Of a stretch of 64,000 bases of DNA, positions 42,788-51,797 are shown in pieces; position 1 is the stretch's first letter, and each line of letters begins with the position of its first letter. Both the position numbers and the translations under genes were made by a program. The stretch is taken from NCBI GenBank assembly GCA_020725545.1, contig DYEV01000027.1, forward strand, positions 62,001 to 126,000, read 5' to 3'. This DNA is from Desulfobacca sp. (GTDB lineage Bacteria; Desulfobacterota; Desulfobaccia; Desulfobaccales; Desulfobaccaceae). The notes under the pieces were generated by a model that was given only the letters and a program-made list of their open reading frames with translations, made no database searches and was not told the DNA's origin.

Positions 42788-43665
42788 TGAACCGCATCCG
42801 GCGCCTGGTGCAAACTCTCTTTACCATCATCACCAATGCCTATTTGCTTTTCCCTTTCGGTTCGGCCATCTATCAAGGCCCTTTGAAAAGCCTGTGCACG
42901 CCGGGCCTCCATTGTTATTCCTGCCCGTCTGCGGTTCTCAGTTGTCCGGTGGGGGCGTTCCAGAACATGGTGGCCTCCCTGCGCCTGTCCCTGCAATCGG
43001 GCGTGTTTCATTTCGGCTCGTTGGTGGTGGGGTATTTGGGCATCATCGGCGTCATCAGCGGCCGCTTCCCCTGCGGCTGGCTGTGTCCCTTCGGCCTGAT
43101 CCAGGATTTACTGCATAAGATACCGGTGCTAAAACTGAAGCTGCCGTCGGCTTTTAACTATCTCCGTTATGTGGTGTTGGTCCTGCTGGTGCTCCTCCTA
43201 CCCCTCTTCTGGTTGGACGATCTGGGCATGGGGCAGCCATGGTTCTGCAAACTCCTGTGCCCTTCCGGGACTTTGACGGGGGCTTTGCCGCTTCTTGTCA
43301 TCAAACCAGCCTTATGGCAAAACATCGGCTTCTTTTTTTGGCACAAGATTTTTTGGTTGGTGATTATTATTATTGGCGCCATGGTCATCAGCCGGTTTTT
43401 CTGCCGCCTGCTCTGCCCGTTGGGTGCTTTTTACGGCCTGTTCAACCGGGTCAGTTTCTTCTGTCTCCAGTTCGATGAGGAAAAATGCGTCCATTGTCTG
43501 GCCTGTGAACGCCGCTGTCCCACCGGCTGCAAGCCCTACAAAGACGCCAACAGTGCGGCCTGCATCAACTGCCTGCGCTGCCTTGAGGCCTGCCGCTTCG
43601 GCGCCCTGGCCTTCCAACGCCGCCCGGTCGCAGCTGCCAGCCTGAATGACAAAGTGCACTCATGA
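42787..43665 (+). CDS. NapH/NosR-like membrane polyferredoxin
   Basis: This 292-residue membrane Fe-S protein has about five helices, three CxxxCP membrane motifs (PCGWLCPFG, FCKLLCPSG, FCRLLCPLG) and two C-terminal 4Fe-4S sites (CVHCLACERRCPTGC and CINCLRCLEAC). An N-terminal CTPGLHCYSCPSAVLSCP adds four cysteines. Such proteins pass electrons from quinol or thiols to a periplasmic or maturation partner. It lies between the small CXXC protein and the deacetylase-like gene, overlapping both. Confidence 0.9.
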   Translation: MNRIRRLVQTLFTIITNAYLLFPFGSAIYQGPLKSLCTPGLHCYSCPSAVLSCPVGAFQNMVASLRLSLQSGVFHFGSLVVGYLGIIGVISGRFPCGWLCPFGLIQDLLHKIPVLKLKLPSAFNYLRYVVLVLLVLLLPLFWLDDLGMGQPWFCKLLCPSGTLTGALPLLVIKPALWQNIGFFFWHKIFWLVIIIIGAMVISRFFCRLLCPLGAFYGLFNRVSFFCLQFDEEKCVHCLACERRCPTGCKPYKDANSAACINCLRCLEACRFGALAFQRRPVAAASLNDKVHS

Positions 43666-44414
43666 AAATTATTTACCACGAGCGCTTCTTGACCCCATAT
43701 CCGACGGCGGGCGTGGAAAAGCCGCAGCGGCTCAAGACCATCTACCAGGTAATTAAGGATCATGGGGAGATCGTGACGCCGGTACCGGCCCAACCCGAGG
43801 ACCTCCTCCTGGTCCACACCCCCCGTCTCCTCAAATCCATGGCCAGCCAAGCCGATGTCCATGAGGTGGCCTTATTGGCGGTGGGCGGGGCCATCCTGAC
43901 CGCCTCGCTGGCGCTGGCCGGAGAACCGGCCTTTGGTCTGCTCCGCCCCCCCGGCCACCACGCTGGTCCCGACAGCCATTGGGGCTTTTGTTTTTACAAT
44001 AACATGGCCATCGCCATCGAGCGGCTGCGGCGCCAGGGCCGCATCCAGAGGGCCCTGATCCTGGATATCGATCTGCACTTTGGCGACGGCACCGACCGCA
44101 TTTTTGCCGCCGTTCCAGAAGTTGAAGTCGTCAACATCGAGGCTGCGACCCGGGAGCAGTTCCTCTTTGCGGTCAAAAACACCCTGCAAGTCAGCCGGCA
44201 GCTCGATATTATCGGCGTTTCCGCCGGGTTTGATACCTATGTCAAGGATTGGGGCGGCCTCCTGCAGACCGAGGATTATCGGCAGATCGGCGCCTGGGTC
44301 AAGGAAGCGGCCCAAAGGGACTGCCAAGGGCGGCGCTTTGGCCTTTTGGAGGGGGGCTACTATCTGCCGGACCTGGGAAAAAACTGCCTCGCCTTCCTTA
44401 CGGGGCTGGCCTGA
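43662..44414 (+). CDS. Histone deacetylase/AcuC-family amidohydrolase
   Basis: This 250-residue zinc hydrolase of the arginase/deacetylase fold contains RPPGHHAG (general-base histidines), DIDLHFGDGTD (zinc ligands Asp and His), SAGFDTY (third Asp) and LEGGYYL (transition-state Tyr). It is shorter than most members (300-370). Substrates may be acetyl-lysine, acetylpolyamines or other amides. It starts within ATGA of the polyferredoxin stop, an unexpected partnership. A promoter for the next gene follows. Confidence 0.88.
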   Translation: MKIIYHERFLTPYPTAGVEKPQRLKTIYQVIKDHGEIVTPVPAQPEDLLLVHTPRLLKSMASQADVHEVALLAVGGAILTASLALAGEPAFGLLRPPGHHAGPDSHWGFCFYNNMAIAIERLRRQGRIQRALILDIDLHFGDGTDRIFAAVPEVEVVNIEAATREQFLFAVKNTLQVSRQLDIIGVSAGFDTYVKDWGGLLQTEDYRQIGAWVKEAAQRDCQGRRFGLLEGGYYLPDLGKNCLAFLTGLA

Positions 44415-44503
44415 CACTGGCCCCCTCCCCTCTTGGACCGCTACCTGCCTTCCTCGGACCGACCTACACGGCCTCGGAAAATTCTCCTGTGGCGATAAAA
44501 AAC

Positions 44504-44532
44504 TTGACAGTGATTTATAAGTGAATAATAAT
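44504..44532 (+). promoter_or_regulatory. Sigma70 promoter of the IHF/HU gene
   Basis: A perfect TTGACA (44504-44509) and AATAAT (44527-44532) are separated by exactly 17 bases, about 57 bases before the start codon. Confidence 0.7.
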
Positions 44533-44589
44533 AGTTGGCACTCCCGGGCAAGGCTTGCGGTTCGTCCGGCAAAGGAGGGAGGGCCGCCC

Positions 44590-44883
44590 ATGGCTCTAAC
44601 CAAAGAAAAAGTAATCAGCAACATCTCTGAGCAGCTCGGCCTCAGCAAACCCGAAGCCCGAAGCGCCGTGGAACGGGTCCTGGAACTCATGAAGGCGGCC
44701 TTGGTCCGGGAAGAAGACGTTCTCATCAGCGGCTTTGGCAAGTTTAGCGTCCGCCATAAAAATCCCCGCCGCGGCCGTAATCCCCAGACGAAAGAGGATC
44801 TCATCCTGCGAGCCCGGCGCGTCGTCGTTTTTAAGACTTCCGGGGTTCTCAGGCAACGGCTAAACCCCCCCGTCAAAGAATAG
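44590..44883 (+). CDS. IHF/HU-family DNA-binding protein
   Basis: This 97-residue nucleoid protein has the HU/IHF fold: an N-terminal two-helix dimer part (TKEKVISNISEQLGLSKPEA) and a beta-arm with GFGKFSVRHKNPRRGRNPQT, in which the Arg-Asn-Pro tip intercalates in DNA. It is closest to IHF-alpha by the KPEARSAVERVLELMK segment, but HU/IHF cannot be separated firmly. AAAGGAGGGAGGG precedes the ATG at 44590. Confidence 0.92.
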   Translation: MALTKEKVISNISEQLGLSKPEARSAVERVLELMKAALVREEDVLISGFGKFSVRHKNPRRGRNPQTKEDLILRARRVVVFKTSGVLRQRLNPPVKE

Positions 44884-45081
44884 AAGGACCTCTTCCCCGC
44901 CAGGCTGAAAAACTTGGCCGGTCGCCACGCTGCCCTAACGCCTCTCCCCTCGCCCTACTGCATACCGCCGGTTCCCCCTGCCAAAAAGCCGTGCAGGAGG
45001 CTGGCTTCCCGTGATATAATGAAAATTGTTTAAACAGGTTATCTCGTAAAGTGCATTGACCCGGCATTAAGGAATGGCTGT

Positions 45082-46251
45082 ATGAATTTCTCCTGTACCC
45101 GGCGACGCTTTCTCCAAGCCGGTCTCATAGGTCTGGGCATGGTGGGCCTGCCGGGTTTGGTCCGGATTGGCTCGGCCCAGGAGGTGCGCTTGGGGTATGT
45201 CCGCCCCGCCCCTGCGGTGTTTTATAGTGTTTTGGCCAATGGCAATATCCGCTGCGAACTCTGCCCCCGGCAGTGTGAAATCATGGACGGTGATCGGGGT
45301 GAGTGCGGCGTGCGGGAAAACCGCGGCGGGAAATACGTTACCTTGGCCTACGGCAACCCCTGCGCAGTCCACATTGACCCCATTGAAAAGAAGCCCCTTT
45401 TCCATGTCCTGCCCGGCACCGGCTCCTACTCTTTGGCTACGGCCGGCTGCAACCTGCATTGCAAGTTTTGCCAGAACTGGGAGATCTCCCAGGCCCGGCC
45501 CGAGGAGACCCACAACTTCGCCCTCAGCCCCGAGGCCATCGTCCAGGCGGCCCAAAAGACCGGCTGCCCCAGCATCGCCCACACCTATGTGGAACCCATG
45601 ATTTTCTATGAATATATGCGCGATATCGCCCGGCTCTCGCAAACCGCCGGGATCCTCAATGTCTGTCATACGGCGGCCTACATCAATCCCAAACCTTTGG
45701 AGGAGCTCTGTCCCCTGCTGCAGGCCGCTTGTGTGGACCTCAAAGGCTTTACCGATACCTTTTACCGCGACCTGGTGGGCGCCACCCTCGCCCCGGTCTT
45801 AGAGGCCTTAAAAATCCTGCGCCGCCAGGGCGTGCACCTTGAAATCGTCAACCTGGTCATCCCTCAATACAACGATAATCCCAAAGACCTGGCCGCCATG
45901 TGCACCTGGATCCGCGACGAATTGGGTCCCTTAACCCCCCTGCACTTTTCCCGGTTCTACCCCCTCTATAAAATGAAGCAGCACTATCCGACGCCGTTGA
46001 GTACTTTGGAAAAGGCCCGGGAAATTGCCCTGCAACAGGGTTTGCGGTATGTCTATCTGGGAAATGTCCCCCAACATCCCGCCGAGAGCACCTATTGCCA
46101 TAATTGCCAACAACTGCTCATTCCCCGCCGGGGCTATCAGGTGGGTGAGATCAAGATCAAGAATGGTGCCTGCGGCTATTGCGGCGCCGCGATCCCGGGC
46201 ATTTGGTCAAAAAACAGGGAAAAGGGAGAAGGACCAAGGAAAGAGGCATAA
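45082..46251 (+). CDS. amrS: AmmeMemoRadiSam-system radical SAM enzyme
   Basis: This 389-residue radical SAM protein has the 4Fe-4S/SAM motif CNLHCKFC (about residue 130). It also has a cysteine-rich N-terminal segment (CELCPRQCEIMDGDRGECGVREN) and a C-terminal zinc-ribbon-like end (CHNCQQLLIP, CGYCG), all typical of the AmrS family related to pyruvate formate-lyase activase. The first residues TRRRFLQAGLIGLGMVGLPG read as a Tat signal, unusual for an oxygen-sensitive enzyme. The partner Memo and AMMECR1 genes are not in the window. A TATAAT-like -10 lies at 45015-45020. Confidence 0.88.
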   Translation: MNFSCTRRRFLQAGLIGLGMVGLPGLVRIGSAQEVRLGYVRPAPAVFYSVLANGNIRCELCPRQCEIMDGDRGECGVRENRGGKYVTLAYGNPCAVHIDPIEKKPLFHVLPGTGSYSLATAGCNLHCKFCQNWEISQARPEETHNFALSPEAIVQAAQKTGCPSIAHTYVEPMIFYEYMRDIARLSQTAGILNVCHTAAYINPKPLEELCPLLQAACVDLKGFTDTFYRDLVGATLAPVLEALKILRRQGVHLEIVNLVIPQYNDNPKDLAAMCTWIRDELGPLTPLHFSRFYPLYKMKQHYPTPLSTLEKAREIALQQGLRYVYLGNVPQHPAESTYCHNCQQLLIPRRGYQVGEIKIKNGACGYCGAAIPGIWSKNREKGEGPRKEA

Positions 46252-46349
46252 CTTAAGAACATTTCTTAGCTTTTTAGCTTATCTATTTGTTATTTATAAT
46301 ATAATTACTGCAACTGTAGTTAACTCTGAACGCCGGGAGAGTCCCGCAC

Positions 46350-47444
46350 GTGGCCTGTCGTTGTGGCTTGGTCGGCCTGCCCAATGTGGGCAAATCCACC
46401 ATTTTTAACGCCCTGACCGGTGGCCAGGCCGAGGTAGCTGGTTATCCTTTCACCACCCTCGCACCTCAAGTCGGCATCGTGCCCGTCCCTGATCCCCGCC
46501 TCGAAACCCTCGGGCGGCTGCTCCAGCCCCCCAAACTCACCCCCACCACCATTGAGTTTGTGGATATCGCCGGTCTCATTGCCGGGGCCAGCCAGGGGGA
46601 GGGGTTGGGGAACCAGTTTCTGGCCGCCATCCGGGAGGTAGATCTGCTGGTCCAGGTGGTGCGCGCCTTCGAAGCCCCGGACATCCCACATGTGGCTCCG
46701 GACCTCGATCCGGTCCGGGATGTGGGCATCATTGACACCGAACTCCTGTTGGCCGATGTGGAACTGCTCCGCCGCCACCTCCTCAAGGTGGAAAGAGTGG
46801 CCAAAGCCGGGGACAAAAAGGCTATGGCCCAGCTCCAATTCCTGCGGCGGCTGGAGGCCTTTGTCAATCAAGGCCGGTGGGCCCGGGAATTTCCCGTCGC
46901 CGAGGCCGACGCATCCTGCTGGCCTGACATTCCCCTGCTGACCCGGAAACCTTCCTTGTTGGTAGCCAATATCAGTGAGCAGGAGTGGCGGGCACGGCGA
47001 TTCCTGCCGGCCCTCGAAGAGTTGGCCAGCCAACGCCGGGTGCCTTTGATCCCCATCCTGGGCGACCTGGAAGCGGAACTACAGGACCTGCCGCCAGAGG
47101 AGCGCCAGGAATTTCTGGCCGCGGCCGGATTCCCGGAATCGGCTCTCACCCGCCTCATCCGGGCCAGCTACGAATTACTGGGTCTGATCACGTTTTATAC
47201 CATCGTCGGGGCCGAAGTCCGGGCTTGGACCGTGCCGGCCGGCACCCCCGCGGTCCGGTGCGCCGGCCGCATCCATTCTGATATGGAAAAGGGCTTTATC
47301 AAAGCTGAAATCATGGCTTTTGCTGATCTGCTGCGGTTGGGTTCTGCAGCCAAGGTCAAAGAGGCCGGCCTCGTTCACCTGGAAGGCCGGGATTATCTTA
47401 TCCAGGACGGCGATATCGTCCTGTTCCGGTTCCAGGCCCGGTAA
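46350..47444 (+). CDS. ychF: Redox-regulated ATPase/GTPase YchF
   Basis: This 364-residue Obg-family P-loop protein has G1 GLPNVGKST, G2/G3 DIAGLIAGASQGEGLGNQFL and, in place of NKxD, NISE, the substitution that gives YchF its ATP preference. The C-terminal TGS-like domain with the family end DGDIVLFRFQAR is present. The start is GTG at 46350 with GGGAG upstream. It binds ribosomes and stress factors in other bacteria. It is seven bases from the ComF-like gene. Confidence 0.93.
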   Translation: MACRCGLVGLPNVGKSTIFNALTGGQAEVAGYPFTTLAPQVGIVPVPDPRLETLGRLLQPPKLTPTTIEFVDIAGLIAGASQGEGLGNQFLAAIREVDLLVQVVRAFEAPDIPHVAPDLDPVRDVGIIDTELLLADVELLRRHLLKVERVAKAGDKKAMAQLQFLRRLEAFVNQGRWAREFPVAEADASCWPDIPLLTRKPSLLVANISEQEWRARRFLPALEELASQRRVPLIPILGDLEAELQDLPPEERQEFLAAAGFPESALTRLIRASYELLGLITFYTIVGAEVRAWTVPAGTPAVRCAGRIHSDMEKGFIKAEIMAFADLLRLGSAAKVKEAGLVHLEGRDYLIQDGDIVLFRFQAR

Positions 47445-47450
47445 ACCGCC

Positions 47451-48194
47451 ATGCTCCTGCCAGACGCCGACAGATTTATAAGGGGGCTCAACCACGTCCT
47501 GGATTTTTTCTTTCCCCGTTTCTGTCTGTTCTGCCAAACCTCCCTACCCGCCGGAGAACCGGGTCTGGCGTGTTCGGCCTGCCAAGCTGCGATCCCGTAC
47601 CTGCCCCGGCCTGGCTGTCTGTGTTGCGGTGCGCCTTTTCGCAGCCGCCAGGGCGGCGATCGCCTCTGTCAGGCCTGTCTGCGCCAGCCGCCGCCCTTTG
47701 ATCGGGCCCGGGCCGCGGCTTTTTACGACGGCCTGGTCCTGGAAGCCATCCACCGCTTCAAATATCAACGACAGCTGCTCTATGGCAAGCTCTTGGGGGA
47801 GATTATGAGACAGGCATCGGACATCACCGCGATAGTGGCCTCGGCCGATCTTCTCCTGCCAGTGCCCCTGCATCCCCGGCGTCTGCAATGGCGGGGTTTT
47901 AACCAAGCCCTGCTCCTGGCCGAAACTTTTCGGGGTAAACCCGTGACCCGGGAGGTTCTCTGCCGGGCGCGCCCAACCCTGCCCCAGGTCGGCCTCTCCT
48001 CCCAGGAACGTTTGGCGAATGTTAAGGGGGCCTTCCTAGTCCGTCAGCCTCACCAGGTCGCCGGCAGAAACGTGGTTATCCTGGACGATGTCTATACCAC
48101 CGGCGCCACTGTGGCCGAGTGCGCCCGGGTCCTGCGCCGGGCCGGGGCCGCCCGTATTGAGATCGTCACCGTCGCCCGAGTTGGCTATGTCTAA
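47451..48194 (+). CDS. ComF-family phosphoribosyltransferase-like protein
   Basis: This 247-residue protein has an N-terminal zinc-finger-like region ([22 protein letters not shown]), then [15 protein letters not shown] and the PRPP loop [17 protein letters not shown]. The family is linked to DNA uptake in competent bacteria and is widespread with unknown job in others. Its end overlaps the rfaE2 start by eight bases (ATGTCTAA). Confidence 0.88.
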   Translation: MLLPDADRFIRGLNHVLDFFFPRFCLFCQTSLPAGEPGLACSACQAAIPYLPRPGCLCCGAPFRSRQGGDRLCQACLRQPPPFDRARAAAFYDGLVLEAIHRFKYQRQLLYGKLLGEIMRQASDITAIVASADLLLPVPLHPRRLQWRGFNQALLLAETFRGKPVTREVLCRARPTLPQVGLSSQERLANVKGAFLVRQPHQVAGRNVVILDDVYTTGATVAECARVLRRAGAARIEIVTVARVGYV

Positions 48195-48714
48195 CCCCGG
48201 CACCTCACTCCAGAAAGTCTTGGCTTGGCACGCAGCCCGCCGCCAGGTCCAGCACCTCCAGGCCCAAGGCCAGAGGGTGGTCTTCACCAACGGTTGTTTT
48301 GATCTGCTGCACGTCGGCCACGTCCGCTACCTGCAAGCCGCTCGGGCCTTGGGCGATTTCCTCATCGTCGGCCTCAATGACGATGCCTCGGTCCGCCGCT
48401 TGCACAAAGGTCCTGGGCGGCCGTTGGTCCCTGAGGCCGAAAGGGCCGAAGTCCTGGCCGCCTTGGCTTGTGTGGACGCAGTAGTCATCTTTAGCCAGGA
48501 TACCCCGTTGGAGCTGATCCGGACCCTCCGTCCCCAGGTTCTGGTCAAAGGCGGCGACTACACTCTGGAAACCATCGTCGGCCGTCCTGAGGTCCTCTCC
48601 TGGGGAGGCGAAGTGTACGTCATTCCCTTTGTCCCCGGCTACTCCACGAGCAGCCTGATAAAACGGATTCTGGCGACGGCGGGAAGCGGGTCAATCGCCG
48701 ATGAGCAGGGGTAG
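48187..48714 (+). CDS. rfaE2: D-glycero-beta-D-manno-heptose 1-phosphate adenylyltransferase
   Basis: This 175-residue cytidylyltransferase-fold enzyme forms ADP-heptose for the LPS core, corresponding to the C-terminal half of HldE. The motif [16 protein letters not shown] contains HxGH. It continues [24 protein letters not shown] and the end [11 protein letters not shown] (ISTTKII type). The ATG at 48187 overlaps the upstream gene, and the frame is open 33 codons further. The kinase half RfaE1 is not in the window. Confidence 0.93.
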   Translation: MSNPGTSLQKVLAWHAARRQVQHLQAQGQRVVFTNGCFDLLHVGHVRYLQAARALGDFLIVGLNDDASVRRLHKGPGRPLVPEAERAEVLAALACVDAVVIFSQDTPLELIRTLRPQVLVKGGDYTLETIVGRPEVLSWGGEVYVIPFVPGYSTSSLIKRILATAGSGSIADEQG

Positions 48715-48869
48715 CGAGCCAGGAGAACAATGGGGGCAAGGCCAACGGCTGAGAGGAACCGGCGTCGAGAAAAGCTGCCAGGATAATGAAAGAACACACC
48801 ACTAATGGTCCGGGGTAAGGAATGGGGCCAACCCCTTGGCTCCTGCCCCCGGCCCTTTCCCACAAGCTG

Positions 48870-49256
48870 CTAACGGCGCTGGGCGGCCACCTGCTCCGGG
48901 GTCACCGCCTCGGCCTGATTCTCCCAGGCCTGCCGGATATAAGTCACCACCGCAGCAATCTCCTGATCATTCAGGATTGCCTTCCAGGCCGGCATGCGGC
49001 CGATGCTGCTCCGGCGGCCCTCCAGGATAATCTGGATGACGCCTTGGCGGTCGCCGGTGACAAAACTATTCTTGGCCAGAGCCGGGAAGACGTTGGGCAG
49101 GCCTTGGCCATTCTGGCGGTGACAAGCGGCACAGCGCGCCGCATACACCTTCTCTCCTTGCTGCCATGATGCCGACTTTTCCTGAGCCGCCGCCACGGCC
49201 AGGACCCCCAGGATGAGGCTGCCAACGCTGAGCATGACAATATTGCTTTTTGCCAT
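48870..49256 (-). CDS. Secreted class I cytochrome c
   Basis: This 128-residue protein has a signal peptide or membrane anchor (about residues 6-24) and one haem site, CAACH. The axial methionine is probably in SIGRMPAWKAILND, and the helix IAAVVTYIRQAWEN ends the fold, as in small c-type cytochromes of oxidase or reductase chains. AGGAGTGCTT precedes the ATG at 49256, while the frame is open 12 codons more. Its redox partner is not evident. Confidence 0.88.
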   Translation of the reverse strand: MAKSNIVMLSVGSLILGVLAVAAAQEKSASWQQGEKVYAARCAACHRQNGQGLPNVFPALAKNSFVTGDRQGVIQIILEGRRSSIGRMPAWKAILNDQEIAAVVTYIRQAWENQAEAVTPEQVAAQRR

Positions 49257-49352
49257 AAGCACTCCTATGCCGAGACCGGCCTTCCAGGTCAAGAGCTTGG
49301 CTCACATCCAGAATCGGTCCCGCCGCTTTATGAGGTAAGAAGCCGATACTCG

Positions 49353-50303
49353 TTAGAATTGAATATCGAAGATGGAGCTGATGGAGTCTTCATGATGGAT
49401 GCTGGTAATGGCCTTGCAAAAGAGTGGCGCCACGGAAAGTTGGACGATTTTATCTGATTTTTTGGCTTGTTCAGAGAGGGGAATGGTGTCGGTAACCACC
49501 AACCTTTTGATGACCGACGCCTCGATGCGGTCAATGGCCGGACCCGACAGGACCGGATGGGAGCAGCAGGCATACACCGCTTTGGCACCGTGATCCATAA
49601 TAACCTTGGCCGCTTCGGTAAGGGTGCCGCCGGTATCAATGATATCGTCCAGGATGACGGCGATGAGATCCTTGACTTCGCCGATGATGTGCATGGCCTT
49701 GGCTGTTCCGGCTTCATCCCGGCGTTTATCGATGAAGGCCAGTTTGGACCCCAACCGCCTGGCATAGGCCCGGGCCCGGGGCACACCGCCGGCATCGGGG
49801 GAAATCATCACCAGGTTGTTCTGGAAAGTGGCCTTGATATAGGGCATCATGACCGGCGAGGCATAGAGGTTGTCCACTGGGATGTTGAAAAAGCCCTGGA
49901 TCTGGCCGACGTGCAGATCCATGGTCAGGATCCGGTTGGCCCCGGCGCTGGTCAAAAGGTCGGCCACCAATTTGGCGCTGATGGGCACCCGGGGAGCCAC
50001 TTTGCGGTCTTGCCGGGCATAGCCATAATAGGGGATGACAGCGGTTATCCGGCGGGCCGAGGCCCTTTTCAGGGCATCGATCATGATCAACAGTTCCATG
50101 AGATTGGTATTGACCGGTTGGCAGGTGGATTGAATCACAAAGACATCCCGTCCCCGGACATTTTCGCCGATCTCCACCTTGATTTCGCCGTCACTGAACG
50201 TTCCCACCAGGGCTTTGCCCAGCGGCATGGATAAACAGTTGCAGATTTCCCAGGCCAGATCAGGATTACTGTTCCCGGCGAAGATTTTCAGATCAGTGTC
50301 CAT
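49353..50303 (-). CDS. prs: Ribose-phosphate pyrophosphokinase
   Basis: This 316-residue enzyme makes PRPP from ribose-5-phosphate and ATP. The key motifs are [61 protein letters not shown] and the PRPP loop [15 protein letters not shown]. Length and composition are standard for class I enzymes. AGGAAGAG precedes the ATG. Confidence 0.96.
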   Translation of the reverse strand: MDTDLKIFAGNSNPDLAWEICNCLSMPLGKALVGTFSDGEIKVEIGENVRGRDVFVIQSTCQPVNTNLMELLIMIDALKRASARRITAVIPYYGYARQDRKVAPRVPISAKLVADLLTSAGANRILTMDLHVGQIQGFFNIPVDNLYASPVMMPYIKATFQNNLVMISPDAGGVPRARAYARRLGSKLAFIDKRRDEAGTAKAMHIIGEVKDLIAVILDDIIDTGGTLTEAAKVIMDHGAKAVYACCSHPVLSGPAIDRIEASVIKRLVVTDTIPLSEQAKKSDKIVQLSVAPLFCKAITSIHHEDSISSIFDIQF

Positions 50304-50744
50304 CTCTTCCTACTCCAAACACCGAGATCATTATAGTCCAGGCAGAATAAGCGCCAATGCTGTTGCATGAAGCCGCGCGTTTATGGGAGGTCATTCTGAG
50401 CGCAGCGAGGAATCTAACCTAGTACGTCAGGTTAGATCCTTACGCCGCCTGCGGCGGCTCAGGATGACAAAGGGGGGCAACGCCCTATTTCATAAGCATT
50501 GAGACTAAGCGCCCCGCAGCCTCCCTACCCTCCGGGGCACTCGTTCGACATCGCTGGGCGCGCCGCGCTGTCATGGCAACCAGATTATGTTAAAATATCC
50601 TCAAGGTCTTGGCAAGCCGATTTTGACAGAATTCTGACAGGCTGCTTATTTGTTAGCAACAAATCACTGGCAGCCGACTGCCTCCTGGTCCGGAAGGGCA
50701 TAATTGTTTATGATTCTGAGGGGGATGAACGGCAGGTCGTTTGC
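50304..50744. other. Intergenic region with inverted-repeat element
   Basis: About 440 bases upstream of prs, dominated by the element at 50390-50468. The rest (50480-50740) shows no ORF, promoter or RNA fold that could be supported, apart from a TTAAAATAT patch near 50590. Confidence 0.5.
50390..50468. repeat. Inverted-repeat element, MITE-like
   Basis: The outer arms GTCATTCTGAGC and GCTCAGGATGAC and the inner arms CTAACCT and AGGTTAG are nested around a short loop, giving a nearly full-length hairpin of 79 bases. A degraded partial copy lies at 42331-42377. Confidence 0.75.
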
Positions 50745-51386
50745 TTAAAAGGCATACCAGACGCGGAACCAGTTATGCAGGGCATCACCCCGGTCTTTGG
50801 TGCCCGGTTCCAGTTGGGTGCGGAGGAGAAAACTCCAGCGGCCCAGATCATATTGGACACCCGGACCGAAGCCATAGAGGGGATCAGCCAACTGGGGGTT
50901 GCTGCGCCAGGTCAAAGAACCAGGCGTCGGTTTGTAGAGATAGCCGCTGATCCCTACCTTCAGATGGGGCATGATGCAATAATCCATGGAATAGCGGAAG
51001 AGGAGATGACCGGCGGGGTTGATGGGGGATTGCCCCGGTGTTTGATCCTGATTATAGAGAAAAGACACCCGCAATTCCGACGTCGGCGACAACTGAAATT
51101 TGGTCGTTAACTGCGAGGCCTGGGGTTCGCTTGCCTCCAAAGAGCCCAAATTGCCCGACAGGGCCCGGGTCACCATCCGCGGCCGTGCTTCGGTAAAAGA
51201 AAACGTCAACGTCGGTGCCGCTTCCTTGGCCTCACCGAGTTGCATCTCCAGGGAATTTTTCGGCGTGGCGGATGGCACGCCAGCCGGAATGAAGGCAGAT
51301 GCAGGGGTGACCTTGCTAGCAAGGATACCTAGCCATAAGAAACAGAACAATAGCCAGAGGCTCTGTCTGATTCTCCCCCAAAACAT
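50745..51386 (-). CDS. SphA-like outer-membrane protein, paralogue
   Basis: This 213-residue protein has a signal peptide (about residues 1-32) and a beta-rich domain ending ALHNWFRVWYAF. Its last 90 residues align clearly with the end of the 300-residue protein at 40832-41734 (shared GPGxxYDxxRWSF and NWxRxWYAF). The N-terminal half is shorter and lacks the SphA opening, so it is a diverged or trimmed paralogue. GGGGGGAA precedes the ATG. Confidence 0.72.
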   Translation of the reverse strand: MFWGRIRQSLWLLFCFLWLGILASKVTPASAFIPAGVPSATPKNSLEMQLGEAKEAAPTLTFSFTEARPRMVTRALSGNLGSLEASEPQASQLTTKFQLSPTSELRVSFLYNQDQTPGQSPINPAGHLLFRYSMDYCIMPHLKVGISGYLYKPTPGSLTWRSNPQLADPLYGFGPGVQYDLGRWSFLLRTQLEPGTKDRGDALHNWFRVWYAF

Positions 51387-51414
51387 TTTTTCCCCCCTAT
51401 TCTCCGTTCATTTA

Positions 51415-51443
51415 ATGGTACTTAGCGCCGCAAAAAAAGTCAA
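51415..51443 (-). promoter_or_regulatory. Sigma70 promoter of the SphA-like paralogue
   Basis: TTGACT (51438-51443) and TACCAT (51415-51420) are separated by 17 bases. Transcription would start about 20 bases before the ATG. Confidence 0.6.
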
Positions 51444-51646
51444 TCCTTTTTTAAAAAAATGCCCGTTGGAGATTTTCCCGAAAAACTTTTCTTAACTTAC
51501 TAGTCCAACTACAAAAAATTATTTGATAAAAATGCGCCTCCGGCAGACTTCTGGCAGGGAGGGTGCAACCTTCCCCAAGAATGACCGAAGGGGCCGACTT
51601 GAGAGACATTCGGCGCACACCGCGCTGCCTGCCAACAACCTACCGG

Positions 51647-51673
51647 CCACGCCTCTCTCTCTCTCTGGCGTGG
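51647..51673. repeat. Palindrome with CT-dinucleotide loop
   Basis: CCACGCC and GGCGTGG flank a loop of about 13 bases made only of alternating T and C. It is a small simple-sequence tract that could slip. Confidence 0.7.
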
Positions 51674-51717
51674 CGCGGGGATCACGCAATGACATCGAAC
51701 TCGGCATGGTCCCCTTT

Positions 51718-51763
51718 TTAAAAAAAGTATCGACCCTCCTCACGAAAAACGTAAGGAGGGTCT
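51718..51763 (-). terminator. Terminator of the ferritin/ubiquitin-like operon
   Basis: Arms GACCCTCCT-ACG and CGT-AGGAGGGTC, with one mismatch, enclose five A. On the minus strand the hairpin is followed by GATACTTTTTTT. It lies about 35 bases after the ferritin-like stop. Confidence 0.85.
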
Positions 51764-51797
51764 CGAACTGGCGTCCCCGATCCTGTCCCTCTTTGCC

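Larger units (their letters stand above)
51387..51797. other. Intergenic region with promoter, CT-repeat hairpin and terminator
   Basis: About 410 bases. It holds the promoter of the outer-membrane protein gene, a palindrome with a CT-repeat loop, and the terminator of the upstream ferritin/ubiquitin-like operon. No gene was seen. Confidence 0.6.

Noticed and set aside
51755-51785. A tRNA T-loop-like sequence GTTCGAGAC on the minus strand
   Set aside because: The flanking bases do not pair as a T-arm and no acceptor, D or anticodon arms are found; it is next to a terminator hairpin.
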